This document shows, piece by piece, positions 1 through 12,894 of a stretch of DNA of 64,000 bases (its first letter is position 1; every line of letters begins with the position of its first letter). The notes under the pieces are model-generated. The model did not search any database. It was not told the DNA's origin and saw only the letters and a program-made list of their open reading frames with translations. The DNA comes from Aspidiotus rigidus (lineage: Eukaryota; Arthropoda; Insecta; Hemiptera; Diaspididae). Location of the stretch: NCBI GenBank assembly GCA_035079385.1, contig JAVHKY010000038.1, positions 496,001 through 560,000 of the forward strand. The letters are read 5' to 3'. The position numbers were made by a program, and so were the translations under genes.

Positions 1-1329
1 ATATATCTATAGAAATTGATACAGTGTAATTTGGTTTTTGGTGCATGGAGCGATTGATGAAATCGTGATGTGACGCGCTATATTCAAATTTCAATTTTTG
101 TGAATTATTATTTACTTCTTTTTCGTGTGCAATACCATATATCTTTTTTCGCGTTTCCCAGCTTGACAGAAGCATCAATACTCAAGGTCAAGTTGGCCAA
201 TCAGGAGCGAATTTTTACTCATCCAGTCATCTAATCGATCGCCTAGATCGACTTGATGTAGTGAACTTTGCCACATTTAGGTCCAACGTTTAGAGGAGAA
301 CATGAGCGATTTAGATCCAAGAATTTCCTGAGTTGCTGCAAACTCTCTGTCGAAGAGGTTTTTCTCTATCCGATGGCGTGGTTAACGATTTTTGAAAACT
401 ATATACGTAAATTGTGACCATAAAATGAATTTTATAACCGATCTAAGTGTAGTCACATTACAGCAAAACTCAAATTTATGATTTCGCCAACTTGTCCAGA
501 ATCTCTCTCGATTACCCCTAATGTTGTCCTCGTTACTATCTCTGACCAAAAGTTCTTCATTTATTATCTCACTGTATACTTTCTGTTGTCCAAATGAATG
601 ATATTTGGTCTAGGTCATATTTTTCGGAAGTAGAATATGTATTAGCAAACAGTTGAGATAATTTTGCTTACCTCCATAATTACGCCACTGAGCTATCGTG
701 ATGAATTACAGTTTTAAATATTTCAAAACGTAATTCCGAAATATTTCCTCCTCTTATCGATAAAATAAGTTATAAAAATACAATTTTCTAATTTTATGGG
801 GTAATTACGTGTAGCGTACTACTTTCAAATTGCTCGGAAGATTTACTCCATTCCTTGAGGGGGGAAAGAGCAATTTTTGACGAAGTTGTAAATGGCCAAT
901 AAATAGCTTAATCTTCTTTTCGAAATTTGAATTTTATTTATCATCTTGAATTACCCTGTTTTCAAACTTCATGCGAAATTACTCATGCTGATTCTTCTTC
1001 TATTCCACTCGTTCACTATTGGTTAATACCAGCAGTAGTAAGAAAATATTACAGAGTTGCGAATTCTCTTTGAAATCGATAAAAAAAGAATTTCCTCCTA
1101 TTGGAAACAATCAGAAGCCGAGTAAAACATGAATGATTATATCGGTTGATTGACGGCTATCAATTAGGTACCAATGTCAGTGTAAATATAAGGATGTTAG
1201 TAAGAGAAACTCAATCCAACGGGCGGTAGCAGTCTATGAAGAACTGCACCAGTCACTGATAAGTGATGAAGAAGCCAGAAGTGGCTAAGACCAGTCAAAT
1301 TATTCATGTAGAAGCCAGAAGTAGGTGTT
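1..1329. other. Intergenic, no gene recognised
   Basis: Low-complexity AT-rich DNA. I found no coding exon, RNA gene or clear repeat array. A short direct repeat (GTAGAAGCCAGAAGT and a near copy) lies around 1270-1325, just before the first transposon copy. Confidence 0.5.
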
Positions 1330-1344
1330 CTAGCGGCCTGGAGG

Positions 1345-2125
1345 CAAACAATTAGATACCATTGCAGGACTGCAATGACAGCGGGTTCCCGCTGTCCCGA
1401 GTCCCCCTCCTATCATATAAATCTTAGAGCCTAAGGTTTTCCCAAGTCCCGAAAATGATGACGTGACAACTGGAACGCGCTGCAATTTCAAGGAAGCCGT
1501 CGTTTCCCCAAGTCCCCCTCCTATCATATGTAGCTCGAAGGACGAAATTTTTCCAATTACCTCCCCCCCTCTCCGTGACATCATCAACCACGTGACGTAA
1601 TCATCGGCGAGTGCGAGCCCGAGCGCGCCGTGTGTCGTCCGGCGAAAAACTTGGAAAACTTTTGACTCGTATTGTATATAGCTTGGAGCATTGGATTTTT
1701 CTAAACTTAAAAAAATGTCGAATCCTCAAATATGGTTTGGAGGATGAAATTTCTTCAAGTCCCCTCCCCCTTCCCTTCTATCATCATATAGCTCGAGAAT
1801 AAACATTTTTCAACAGGAAACCAGTTTTATGGTTTTTTTTTTTGAGAACTTCGCCATGCGCCGTTCGCCTTCCGGCAAAAAACTTGGAAAAATTTCGACT
1901 CCTATCGTATATAGCTTGGAGGATGAAATTTTCTCAAGTCGTCCGCCTACAATATACGCAGCTCGTGGGTCAACATTTTTCCAAGTCCCCCCCCCCCTCT
2001 CCGTGACCTCATCAAACTCGCGAGCGCGGAAATTTCCTGAAAGTACTCCCAACAAAAGGGATAGCGGGTTCTCCGCTAAAAAAAGTCGTATTTTTTGGGT
2101 ACTAGGCTTCAGCTTTTTCAATACT
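1345..2125. mobile_element. Satellite-bearing non-autonomous transposon, copy 1
   Basis: Several diverged 45-bp monomers of the type TCCCCCTCCTATCATATA followed by GCTCGAAGGACGAAATTTTTCC occur at about 1405, 1515, 1760 and 1960. The left part (1348-1500, around ATTGCAGGACTGCAATG and GCTGCAATTTCAAGGAAGCC) matches the copy at 15080-15190. The right part (CGTGACCTCATCA, then CCCAACAAAA and TTCTCCGCTAAAAAA) matches 15505-15590. A variant of the family's hairpin motif (AACAGGAAACCAGTT) lies near 1813, which suggests that two elements are joined or nested here. No transposase is encoded. Confidence 0.7.
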
Positions 2126-2169
2126 GAGTACGATTAGCTGTCAGCCCAAACCTAAATTAAGCAATTTGT

Positions 2170-2440
2170 TAACAGGGCACCTGTTATTATTTCAAAAAAT
2201 TAGCCTTGCGTCGTGTGATATCCAACGAAAACAAAAATGGTCCAAGTCCAACATTATTTCTAAAAATGGTTTGAGTCCCCCTCGGAAAAATTTCGAATTT
2301 CGAGCTATACATGTTTGAGAGAAGGGGGACTTGAAGAATTTTTGAGCCATGGACTTGAAGAAATTTCGACTCTCAAGCCATAATGTATGACAGGAAAGGA
2401 ACTTGGAAGAAAATTTCGACTTTCGAGTCATAATACGATC
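2170..2440. mobile_element. Satellite-bearing transposon, fragment
   Basis: Begins with a hairpin-like end (AACAGGGCACCTGTT), then a block (TCGTGTGATATCCAACGAAAA) shared with 5560-5580. Degenerate monomers containing AATTTCGACTCTCAAGCCATAA follow. It is a decayed relative of the elements at 5505 and 50170. Confidence 0.6.
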
Positions 2441-5400
2441 CGATATTTCGTGATAGAAATCGATGAGCGATTGAAGAAACCCTTATGAGTAAAAAGAAGG
2501 AGTGATTTAAATATTATAAATCGTGTTGGAGTGATAGAAAAAGATTTGTTGAACAAAAGCTAAATAATTTTAATTGGTTTTTACTCCACATTTTCAAACA
2601 AATTTCTATCCAAAATATTCTGAAAAAATCTAAAAGGATTAGATGAACATCATTAATCCTGTAGAAAGTGATGAATTTTGTTTATTTTCTCTGACTGCGT
2701 TGAAATTCAAACATCAGTCATCATTAGAAGCCGGATTTTTTGGCATTTATGAGGAGGATTTTCGGTGCTAAAAATTCAGTTTTCGGCTTTATTCGGCATT
2801 AACAAAAAAATTACTACTAAAAAAAATTGTCAAGTACATTTATACCAAAAGTTATGCGATCATCTTTGAAAAAAAAATGAATAGTGGAACTGAAATTCGG
2901 CAAAAACAACGATTTCGGCATTTATTCTTCTCTTTTTTGGCATTTTGACGAGAAATCCGGGCTCTGGTCATCATTATAACTCCACCCTGCATCACCCTAG
3001 TTCTTGTAGCAGAGTTTTCATTGTTTGCAACTGAGTATTGCAGCTGAAAATTTCAACTTTGGCTTTCGGCTCAAAATTACGACCTTTAAAAATTCGGCTT
3101 TTGGCACTCGAAAAAATTCAGTTGATTTTCGGTTGATCAATGTGAGTCTAGATGGAAAGATCAAGAGAATCGTGGCTGCTAGTTTATGTTCTCTTCTATT
3201 GGATGACTGCACTACAGGCTTCTCTACTGAACGGCAGAACAGCGGAACTGAACCAGAGGGACCAATCTGTCTCATCTTTTTTAATCCTTTGGCAAAGCCA
3301 GTCTGGCCTAAAGAGTGGAGCAGTTGAACTAGGATTCTGAACACTCGAACATTGTTCTTTCCTATTTTGCGGGAATCAGGAAAGCTAGAAGAAAAGCTGA
3401 CAAAATTTGGTTTATTGTGTTTTTTGGCTTACAAAGGTTCAAATGAAGCTGGCTTTAGTTTCTCTCTTATTAGTAGAAATTCAGTTGAATATTCGGCATT
3501 TGGCTTCTGGCTTTCAGCTGACTGCAATACTCTCGAAAAAATTTGGAAAATAAAAAAGGAGCGAAATCCGATTGATAATTTCTTTGTTTCATGTAGCGGA
3601 ATCCAGGAGCAAAAAAAATTTGAATCGGAGACAATAAGCGGAACGATTGAGCAAAATAATTTCGTGAACGGCCCGATAACCGAACACCAAAATAAAATTT
3701 TCTCTCCATATCCCTAGGCCTCCTCGATACTTTTTAAAGGATACCAAACTCAACGATCAGCCAAAAGCCTACTTTATTCAGCCAACATAGTTTCACCTGC
3801 TGGGAGGCTGAAAGCTGAAACTGTATTTTTTGAAATCGTCAACTTCAGCCAGAAGCTTAAACTGTATTGTTTAGTAGCTGCAACACCCTCTTCAGAAGAG
3901 GCTATTGAAAATCGAAAAGGTGGACCATATTGATCTCTGAGATTGTGGATTAGAAACTGCAGAGGTCCAGTCGTTAAACGTTATCTTTCGGTAATTCATG
4001 ATTTGACTAAATTATTAGTCATTAGGCCCTCTTACGAGTATTTATAATACCTATTTCAGTATAAAATATTCAGATAAACTTTTTGGGCTCTATTTCCCTC
4101 GCTCCGGTAATGTTGGCACGTTCACCCTAGTGAACGAGTTGGACTGAAAAAAGTTTCAACCATAAAAGCTTTTGGACTCGAAAGATACGGAAGCAACATT
4201 ACGGCTCATCATCAAATCAAAATTCGAATATTCAGAAATTTAGAAGTTCGAAGTTTTCTTCAGACTTTCTGAGTATGAATTTCATTTCATCTTCTTGTTT
4301 TCCACAATAATTTGAACACTCAGTCGCACCGAATATGACTTGGGTAGTCAGGTAAAGACAATTATCATGGTAACTACATGCTATGTATTTCCGTACAAAA
4401 TCTTTGTGTTAGTTATATCTTAGAAGTGTAGACTGTAATGTGAACTACTTCTCTTATCAAATTATTTTATATTCTTTCAAAATTGAAAAAAAAAAAAAAG
4501 AATACAAAATATTTTTACTAGTTTAAATATTTATATGAAGGGTGCTGTGACTCCCTAAATAACCGGTTGAACCCCCCAAAAAACAATCAAAAAGATGAAT
4601 AATCGTCTGCTCCAGCACTAAGAAACAATCACAAAACCATTTGTGGTGCTTTACAATAAGGTCCACACTGACTCCACTCGACATCAATCTACAAAAAGTT
4701 CACCTTCCTTACTGCCTCTCTAATTTAACAACATACATAATTATTCATTGTACACCGAGCTAAATAACCCTAGTGTAGCAGACAGCTTGTTAAAATAAAA
4801 TAAATAAATAAATCAGGTGGTCTCTCAAAGACTCCAAAAACAAACATTCGAAAAATCTATGAAAAATCGACCGACAAAATTTTAACTGTAGATCGTTCCT
4901 TAGAATAACATCTTCACAGCATCCTTACCTCGTAAATTAATAGATCAAGATTTGTATTTTTCCAAGTTCTTTTCCCTCAATAAAAGAGGTAAGTCCAGGC
5001 CAGAGAATGGAATTGCTTTTTCTTGCTGGACGCGGTCGCCAAATTTTTTGGAGTCTCATTTCTGATATATAACCATGTAGTTTAATAGCTGAAATTTTAA
5101 CCAAGAACCTATTTTATAAGGGAAGGGAAATCCGCGCAGACAGCACTCGGCGAAATTTTTCAAATATAACCCTCCATAGAACAGGTTTCCCGTTACACAT
5201 TAAAAATTTCCTAGGTTTTTGTATCTGGGCGGAAGAGAGAGAGGAAGGGTTTTCAATCCTCTCTCCATATTCCTCATGGCCAAAATTCTGTCGGGTCATA
5301 GAGACGAAATGAGTGAGCTTAAAAAAGCAGTAATAATCTTACTTATTTAATTTATAAACTCAGTGAGGTTTAGTTTTTTCAGTTTTTTGTCAATTTCTTT

Positions 5401-5504
5401 TTGGATGATAATGTCGCTGTAATGCCTTCTAAATGGAATGACAAACTCCCTTTTTTTACTTTCCTCACAGATTATAATTTTCCTTTTTGAGCATATCGCA
5501 TTTT
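2441..5504. other. Intergenic, decayed repeats, no gene
   Basis: No coding exon recognised. From about 2720 to 3890 the DNA is rich in scattered TTCGGC and GCCGAAA words and ends at GCTGCAACACCCT near 3880. A related stretch at 25210-25310 begins CAGGGTGTTGCAG. The two ends look like opposite termini of one old element family. Around 4740-4815 an A-rich tail ending in (AAAT)n resembles the 3' end of a non-LTR retroelement, but no coding part is recognisable next to it. Confidence 0.4.
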
Positions 5505-6110
5505 AACAGGAAACTTATTCTAGTAGGGGTTATTTTGAAAAGTTTACCACGCGCCGTATGATGTCTAACCAAAACAAAAAATATGGTCAAAGTCTAACAT
5601 TATTGGCAAAAATAGTTCAAGTCCCTCTCCTATCATATTCAGCTCGGATTGGATTTGAAAAAGTTTCGACTTACCAACCATAATATATGATTGGAGAGGG
5701 ACTTGGAAAACTTTGGTCCTCTGACTAGGACAGGGACTTATGATAAGTGAACGATTTGTTGGAAAAATTTCGATCTTCGACGTATACATATGTGATAGAA
5801 GGGGCACTTGAAAAAAAGGCGACCTTCGAGCTATATAATATGATAGAAGAGGCACTTGGAAAAATTTTAGATTTTTGAGCCATAATGTAATATGATCGGG
5901 AAGGGACTTGGAAGAAAACTTCGACTCTCGAACCAAGGGGGACTAGATTGTAGGAAAGGGACTTGAAAAAAAATTTACTTTCAGGCTATATGCACCAAAG
6001 TAAAAGAGACTCAGAAAAACTTGAGACTCTTCAAGATTTCAGTTTGAATTCTCATTCGAACCATCGAACAGGTTCCCTGCGTTCCTCATCTAACTTCGTT
6101 GAGGAAGCTC
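5505..6110. mobile_element. Satellite-bearing transposon, copy 3
   Basis: The left end (AACAGGAAACTTATT near 5508) and right end (AACAGGTTCCCTG near 6068) face each other. Internal monomers lie at about 5620-5940. Past the right hairpin, the stretch CGTTCCTCATCTAACTTCGT is the inverse of the left flank of the DNAJC7-intron copy (50170-50200). This shows that the element's terminal sequence extends beyond the hairpin. No coding capacity. Confidence 0.65.
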
Positions 6111-7840
6111 TCGTTTTCATTATCTCACCCAATGAGGGTTCTTATAATATTCTCAGATAAATAATAATCCTCTGTCTTTTTCTTTTTTATGCTTCGTATG
6201 TATACTTATGGGTCATGTTGTCAATAATTATTTCAAACCAGTATTGCGTCGTAAGCCCTGACTTGACATAGGACGTACCCTGGTAGTGATTTTGTAGCAT
6301 CCCTATATCTGATAATTATTACGGATAGCAAAAGTGACCGACCAATCAAAAAATGACCATCCAGAGTCTTTGAAGCCTTCTTTGCGTCTGTAAAAACCTC
6401 AATTGGTCTTCGTATTGTGCTGTTCCTACATTACAACCGGTTTCGTGCTTACTACCCACCGAATTTCGCCTTATAAAAATATAATACTTACAATTTTACT
6501 GCCTCTGAAATCCGTGGAATATGATGGTCAAGAGCTTCCAGAAAACGGATACACAATTTCACCAAACACAAACACTGAATAAAACTTCTTATTATTATGT
6601 TTACATTGACGCAAACGACGATACTACGTAAATTCACGCGAACACTTTTTCGCCCGGCGCTATACGCGAACACATTGTACGTCCAAGTTCGAGCATAATG
6701 AATGGGAAAACTACCATCTATACGTTGTGGTCCAAAGAAGAGCGAATAAAATCGAGCTGAGTAGCCTATCCGATACCGCGTAATTATGCGCTGTCGTAAG
6801 AAAAATAGCCGGCAACCGGTTCACGTTATGAAAAAGCGTGCGTATTTGCGACGCGACGCGCGACGGTGTGTATTCCGCAATGAATGAAAATTATGTTCAA
6901 TTTTGTTCGAATGACGTACACTTTGAAATGAAGATATGCTGTAGGAAGAGCGACTTACGTTCATTTTGGTATAATTATAATTCACACTCTTAAAAACAAA
7001 CAGAAGATGAATTTTGGTATGTAAGAATTTGAATTAGAAACATAATCTTGTCAGTGTGATAGGAGAAATCGTATTTTGCTATATTATATTATACATATAC
7101 ACATATTATATCGTTGATGGTGAACATTTATAATTATACTATAACTGTAGCCTTATTTGAATCAATCCGGAAGAAGAGTGTGTGTTAGGAATACAGTATT
7201 GATATCACTCTCTGAATGGGTCACTTTGTAGGTAGGCGAATAATTATTTCTCGATCAATCAAATTGATAAGTATTTACTTCCCTGTTTGAACAAAAATAT
7301 GCAATGAGTGCACAAGAAAGGTAGAAATATTTTGAGAGCGAAAAGCGGATTTCGTTGAAAAATATCTCATCAAACGTCAGAAACAACAAAATCGCCCCCC
7401 TCCAAACGGTATGTTTTAGCTCTCCAAAATCGATGTTTTGGAAATATTTTGAGAAGTCGAAGTTTTAGAAAAAAATTTTTCAAATAGGAAATGTTCCTTT
7501 TAAAAAAGACGCATCTATTATATAAAGACGTAGCGTGATTTTAGGTAATCGATGCTCTCAACTCCTACCTCCTGGACTCATCTCAAACTCCAAAAATAGC
7601 TTCATATCAAGACTTTTTTTCCCCGCGAAAAACCCCATAGGTATGAATGGTAAACACATTTCGTTCGTGTAATCGTAAAGTAGTGCGTGTAATCGCTAAG
7701 GTTGTTGATGTTTCAGAGTTTAGTGGCCAGTTGGTTTTTCAATGGTAGTTTTGATATGCCCGTAATTTTTAAATAGTTTTAATTGGCGTTGTTAAAGAAA
7801 GGAAGGCGTTTGAAAATCACCCGCGGGGGTGTTCACGGCA
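6111..7840. other. Intergenic, no gene recognised
   Basis: No exon or repeat array recognised. A CpG-richer stretch (about 6590-6870, with words such as GCGACGCGACGCGCGACG) stands out from the AT-rich surroundings and could be a promoter, but I see no gene attached to it. Confidence 0.4.
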
Positions 7841-8039
7841 GAGTTAGTGATAGACGTAGCACGATTTTAGGTAATCGCTGTTCTCAGCTCCTTCCCATAC
7901 TCGACTTTTACAAAAGTCATGCCGGCAGTCATATATCAGGGATCGGTAATAGTTTCTAAGGTCAGAAGCCGCGGTAAGTACAGGGACAGAAATTTTATGG
8001 ATAGAAAGGAATTTTTGCGAAGACAAATGCGTCATATTC

Positions 8040-10215
8040 CAAGAAGTTGATGTGACCCGGAAATCACAGGTGGGAGACAGATGTAGAAGTGAATGATAGT
8101 GATTGCAGGAATAAATGAATGGGCTGATTTGAGAATTAGTTGAATGTGAGTCCGGTATAGCCAAGAGAGATGAAAAAGAGTCAGTTAGCAGTGGAAATTT
8201 CAGCTGGGGGTGAGGAGATGGAGATCTGTATACTATGGCGTTTTGTTTGGTAGTGAAAATGGAGGCAGAATTTTTCAATCAACGACTGATTATGACTCAT
8301 TGGATTGAGTTTGTGAATCCTGTTTTGGGTTCAGATTTAGATCTGGTTCGGTACAGTAAGGCTGGTGGGTTGGAAAATTGGTGTAGAGATAATGTTCCTA
8401 ATAAGTTGTCGATATATTATAATGTTGTGAGTTCGGAGATTATCACCTAAATCGAGTCGGACATCTAGGGAAGGGGTTAGCTATGAAGAAGTGGCAGGGG
8501 GTAGATGGTTCAATTTGAGGTGTTTGAATAGTTCCCCGGAATCCACATGAAAGAGACAGATGTAGAAGTGGATGATGGTGATTGCAGGAGTAAATGAAAG
8601 CGCTGATTTGAAAAATTAATTGAACAGGGTGTCCACTTGTCTGGGAAATCTGGAAGTCAGGGAAAAGTCAGGGAATTTTGTGAGACCTGAAAAATTCAGG
8701 GAGAAGTCAGGGAATTTTGGGAATTTCGCCCAGAGTCAGGGAATTTTTTGAGATACGTCAAAAAAAGTTCGAGCTAAGAAGTTTTTCTTTTCTTTTTTTT
8801 TTTTTTTGTTTTTGCTTTTGAGTGGAGATTATAGTCTGGAAAAACCTGAAAAAGTCAGGGAAAAGTCATGGAATTTCATTTCAGGGAAAAAGTGGACACT
8901 CTGTTGAATGAGAGTCCTGTATAGCCCAGAAAGATGAAAGTGAGTTAGTTAACACTAGAAATTTGAGCTGGTATGAGGAGAGATGGAGATGAGAAAGACA
9001 AGGGTGTATGGAGTTTAGTTTAGAGGAAATGGAAACAGAATTTTTCAATCAACGACTGATTTTGACTCCTTGGATCGAGTACGCGTTTCCCAATTAGGGT
9101 TCAGATTTAGATCCGTCGGTAAAAAAGTTTGGTGGTTCGGGAAAAATTGGTACTGAGTTAATGAGTTGTCGGATACTTGGGAAAGGATTTAGCTACAGAG
9201 AAGTGGATGATATGACAGGGGGTAGTTGGTTCAACTTGAGGTAATTGAATAATTCAGCAGTCTTAAGAGGAAGGATGAGAGAATTATGTCGGCAGAGTGC
9301 GGATGCGTAGATTGGAAGCTGAGTGAATTGAGCTGTGGATACAAGAAAATTGACAATGAGAGTTCGGAAGGGGGTTACTAGCTTCAACGCAGAGGCTGAC
9401 AGTGGGGCTAGATCGTTGTGGATTAGGGCTTGATTTACTTCAGAAGCGAATACATTGACTGGTACAAAAAAGAGTTGTAGGTTTATTATTAACTTTAGTC
9501 GCAAAAACAATGGCGTCATGTTCCGGGAAGTTGATGTGATTCGGAATGCATAGGAAGGAGACAGATGTAGAAGTTGATAATAGTTATTGCAGGAGTAGAT
9601 GAATGCGTCTATTTGGGGAATTAGTTGATTAAGGGTCCTGTATAACCAGGAGAGACGAAAAAGAGTCAGTTAACATTGGATATTGGAGCTGGGGTGAGAA
9701 GATGGAGATAAAGACCCGAGTATATGGCGTTCTGTTTGGTAGTGAAAATGAAGATAGAATTTTTCAATCAACGACTAATTATGACTCCTTGGATCGCGTA
9801 TGCGTACCCTGTTTTGGGTCCAAATTTAGATTCGTCAGTGATGCATCGAAAAATTGGTTTAGGGATAATGTTTTTAATGAGTTGTCGGTATTATAGTATA
9901 GTGAGTTTGTAGATGATCAGCTAGATCGAGTCAGATATTTAGAGGAGAGGTTAGGTATGGAGAAATGGATGTTTGGTAGGGGGTAGATGGTTCAACTTGA
10001 GGTGATTGAATGATTCAGATTCAAGAGGAGAGAATTATGTCGGCAGAGTGCGGGTGCGTAGATTGGAAGCTTAGTGAATTGAATTGCGGATACAAGAAAA
10101 TTGGCAGTAAGAGTTAGGAAGGGGGTTACTAGCTTCAACGCAGAGGCTGACAGTGGGGCTAGATCGTTGTGGATTAGGGCTTGATTTACTTCAGAAGCGA
10201 ATACATTGACAGACA
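8040..10215. repeat. Three tandem diverged copies of a ~0.5-0.9 kb unit
   Basis: Two landmarks recur in order. GACAGATGTAGAAGT occurs at 8076, 8555 and 9559; TTTTTCAATCAACGACT occurs at about 8271, 9041 and 9759. A third block (TGTCGGCAGAGTGCGG onwards, about 180 bp) is in the second (about 9284) and third (about 10038) copies but missing from the first. The second copy is longer because a 279-bp transposon sits in it. Small open frames exist on both strands but none is conserved across copies, so I do not call a gene. Identity is high enough to indicate fairly recent duplication. Confidence 0.8.
8625..8903. mobile_element. MITE with AGGGTGTCCAC-type inverted termini
   Basis: Starts CAGGGTGTCCACTTGTCTGG and ends AAAAAGTGGACACTCTG, so the termini are inverted repeats. 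The inside is the simple word AAGTCAGGGAATTTT repeated. It is flanked by TTGAA on both sides (8620-8624 and 8904-8908), a 5-bp target duplication. The same site is empty in the other two tandem copies (near 8140 and 9620), where TTGA(A) runs straight on. It has no coding capacity, so its transposase must come from elsewhere. Confidence 0.85.
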
Positions 10216-10577
10216 GAAAATAGTAGTAAGGTTTAACATGAAAGAAGAACAGATGATTTCGTTGAGTTTTTGTCTAGCATACTGAAAAGGGGATCGAAGA
10301 GAGGACAGTCGGATGGGTAGGAAATTGTTGAGTGGGTGGTTACTGCCTAATATCAGGTGGGAATATGATCAGTAACGGGATCTTACCTTCTGTAGATAAA
10401 TCTTTTTTTTGGTGAATGAGGTGTCACAGGGACACGTCGGGGGTTGACGATTATTAATTAATTTATTAATTTATTAATTTCTTCATTGATTTAAAGTGCC
10501 GTCCAATAGCGGGAAGCCAATAATAGGACAATAAGTTCACAGTTAACAATTGGTTGATAAAATATAGTTCTGTGACT

Positions 10578-10663
10578 TATAACTTTTTCGTCCGAAAAAA
10601 AATTTTAATTTGACCAAAGTTTCGAACGTCCTTGAAATTTTTTTCGGACGAAAGTGTTATAAA
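10578..10663. repeat. Inverted repeat (~28-bp arms)
   Basis: The left arm contains CTTTTTCGTCCGAAAAAAAA and the right arm TTTTTTTCGGACGAAAG, separated by about 30 bases. The arms would pair almost fully. It could be a foldback element or a transcribed hairpin. Confidence 0.75.
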
Positions 10664-10773
10664 TTTTATTTCCCATATGAAGTAAGTTTAGTATTATACT
10701 CGTAGATCTCATAGTTGACGCGCAAAAAACTTGATCTTTTCTGCTTGAGTCAAGTGTTGTTGAGTAATGACAC

Positions 10774-11640
10774 AGGTATGTAGACGACGCTCTGTGTACG
10801 TGGACTGGTCCTCAAGATCTCCTCAGTGTATATTTCTCATGTATTCGAATGTACAATATTATACCCTTCCATAAATTTTACTTAAAAGTCGAAGGGTCCT
10901 TCATAAATTACTTGGACTTGAGGAACTCTGGAAAAGATAGCGTCTATGAGTTTGGGATGTACAGAAAAGATGCTTGGACCGAAATCGCAGTCCGTGAGTC
11001 GTCATTTTGCTCTGGTGCGTATAGAAACTTCATCCACGGAAAGGAATAGATGATAATTAAACACGAGGCCAGAGTGAATGAGATCAATTTGGACATCGAT
11101 CTTATGGTTCGTAAGTAAATCACAAGGAAATGTCACCATTCCACTACTTTCCTCACTCGTGAATTGAACCTAGACAGTAGGAAGCGCTTTTCTGGGGAAG
11201 TTTTCCTTTCAGCTGGCCGCCTCCTTTGCCCTCTTGGCTTTCGTCCCCGGTTACAGTAAAGGACCTTGTTTCGTTGTTTGAGAAAAGTGGAGTGTATAGA
11301 GTGGAATGTAAGGACTGCGGCAGCGTTTATAAAGACGAGATCATTCTCGAAAACTTGAGATTCGAGTGTCCAAGAGAATCGGGTTTTGCGGATCATTTAA
11401 TCACCAGTGGTCACAGTTTCAGGGTGGAATCGGGAGTCTTCCACAGGGAAACATCGTATTTCGGACACACCGCGCTCGAGCAAATTGAAATTATTCGGCA
11501 TCGGAATAGCGCCGATGTTGCTGTGCTAAACAGGTACATTCCTGATGAAGGGTTGATTGAATTAGTTTACGAACAGATTTTCATTTTGATGATTTGCTTG
11601 TTTAGTCCTGAGTCGTTGTTTGGTTTCTTTCCTTCATGTC
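10774..11640 (+). pseudogene. Penelope-like retroelement relic (RT palm + GIY-YIG-like tail)
   Basis: The first block reads RYVDD at 10774-10788, the reverse transcriptase palm motif. After it come YLDLRNSGKD and FGMYRKDAWTEIAV, matching the usual FLDL and YRKPT stretch of Penelope-like RTs. The frame then meets stops near 11047 and 11115. A second block at about 11280-11580 reads SGVYRVECKDCGSVY, FADHLITSGHSF and LEQIEIIRHRNSADV, the cysteine-containing GIY-YIG-type C-terminal region typical of these elements. The YIG half is degenerate (VYKDE). It is not functional: stops separate the blocks and the N-terminus is missing. Identification is from family motifs recognised by eye. Confidence 0.75.
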
Positions 11641-11879
11641 TCGCTATAGATGATGGTTATTGAACCGAACGCGCTCGCATATTGTTCAATTCTTTCTGAA
11701 ATATTTGCAACTCAAGGTTACCCTTTGGAGTATCCCTCCCTTCCCCTCAAAACGATAATAGTTTTTGGGTCGTATGCTGGTGAAGAAATGCGGTCGGTGA
11801 TTCTAGTTGAAAGAAGGCGCGATCAATTTTTTTTTTATGTTGGGGAGGGCTGTTTTCACCCGGGGTCCGAATAAAGGGT

Positions 11880-12890
11880 GCTGATGATCAGTGATCTTCT
11901 CCTTCTTCTTTGAATTTATATCCCCTTCACTCGTCCTAAAATTTGTGTACATAGGGTTAAAAATCTTAATTGCACAAGTCTCGATAAAAATTGCGGAGAG
12001 AAGGGGAGAGAATCGAGTCTTTAGTATGTAGAGTGCGGCAAAATGTTCTTGTACAAAAATGTGAAACGTTAGGTTTATATGTACTTTAATAGTACGAAAG
12101 TATTTGTATTTTATCTCGAATTTAATCTACATCGATCTTTCCACGGCTGTTCTAGGCCAAAATGCGCCAAATTTGTCAAGGTTTTCGAAGACGAAAAATC
12201 GCTTGAGTGAAATTAGCGCTGACTCCGAAAAAAACATGCTTGAATGACCCTACAAAGAGTGAAGAATCCTTGAACACCATGGAAAATTGGTCAATTTTCA
12301 GCACATTTTGATCCATAACACGGCCTAGAAAATTCGTAAAAAGTTTGATACTGTATAGGCTAAGAGTGTAGACGTAAAATTAGGATAAATTTTTCGTACA
12401 TTTAAATTATGTATTGAATTAGAATAAATCCAGCCTAAAATCCTACTCGACAGACCCTGTATAACTGCTATACCTATAACAAAATGAATCAGTCACAAAT
12501 TTTTCAATTTTCTTCTATGAAATAATCGAGTTCCTAAAAGGATTGATGTATGCAACCTCTAATGCTTTCTATGCATGCTGTTCGCGAGCTATGAAATTTT
12601 TTCCGAGTAATACTTCTTTATACATGCACGAACTACGACAAAGAAGTCGCGTATTATTCATTCTATTGTAAATCCGCGGACATTTTGAGGTCAAGGCCAT
12701 TGATGACATCACAAAGGTTCGACTTGGAATATGTATGAAGAGGCTTCTTCAACAAAACAGACAGCGGATTTCCCGATAAAAGAGTTTTTCTCTTTTCGAG
12801 CGTTTAGCTTCTCTAAAATTGACGTCACGAGAAGGGGACTGTTAAATATGTAAAGGAAGTTTTGCATCGGATAAGAAATATTGAAATACG
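11880..12890. other. Intergenic, no gene recognised
   Basis: AT-rich sequence with no recognised exon, repeat array or RNA gene. Confidence 0.5.
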
Positions 12891-12894
12891 TTGT

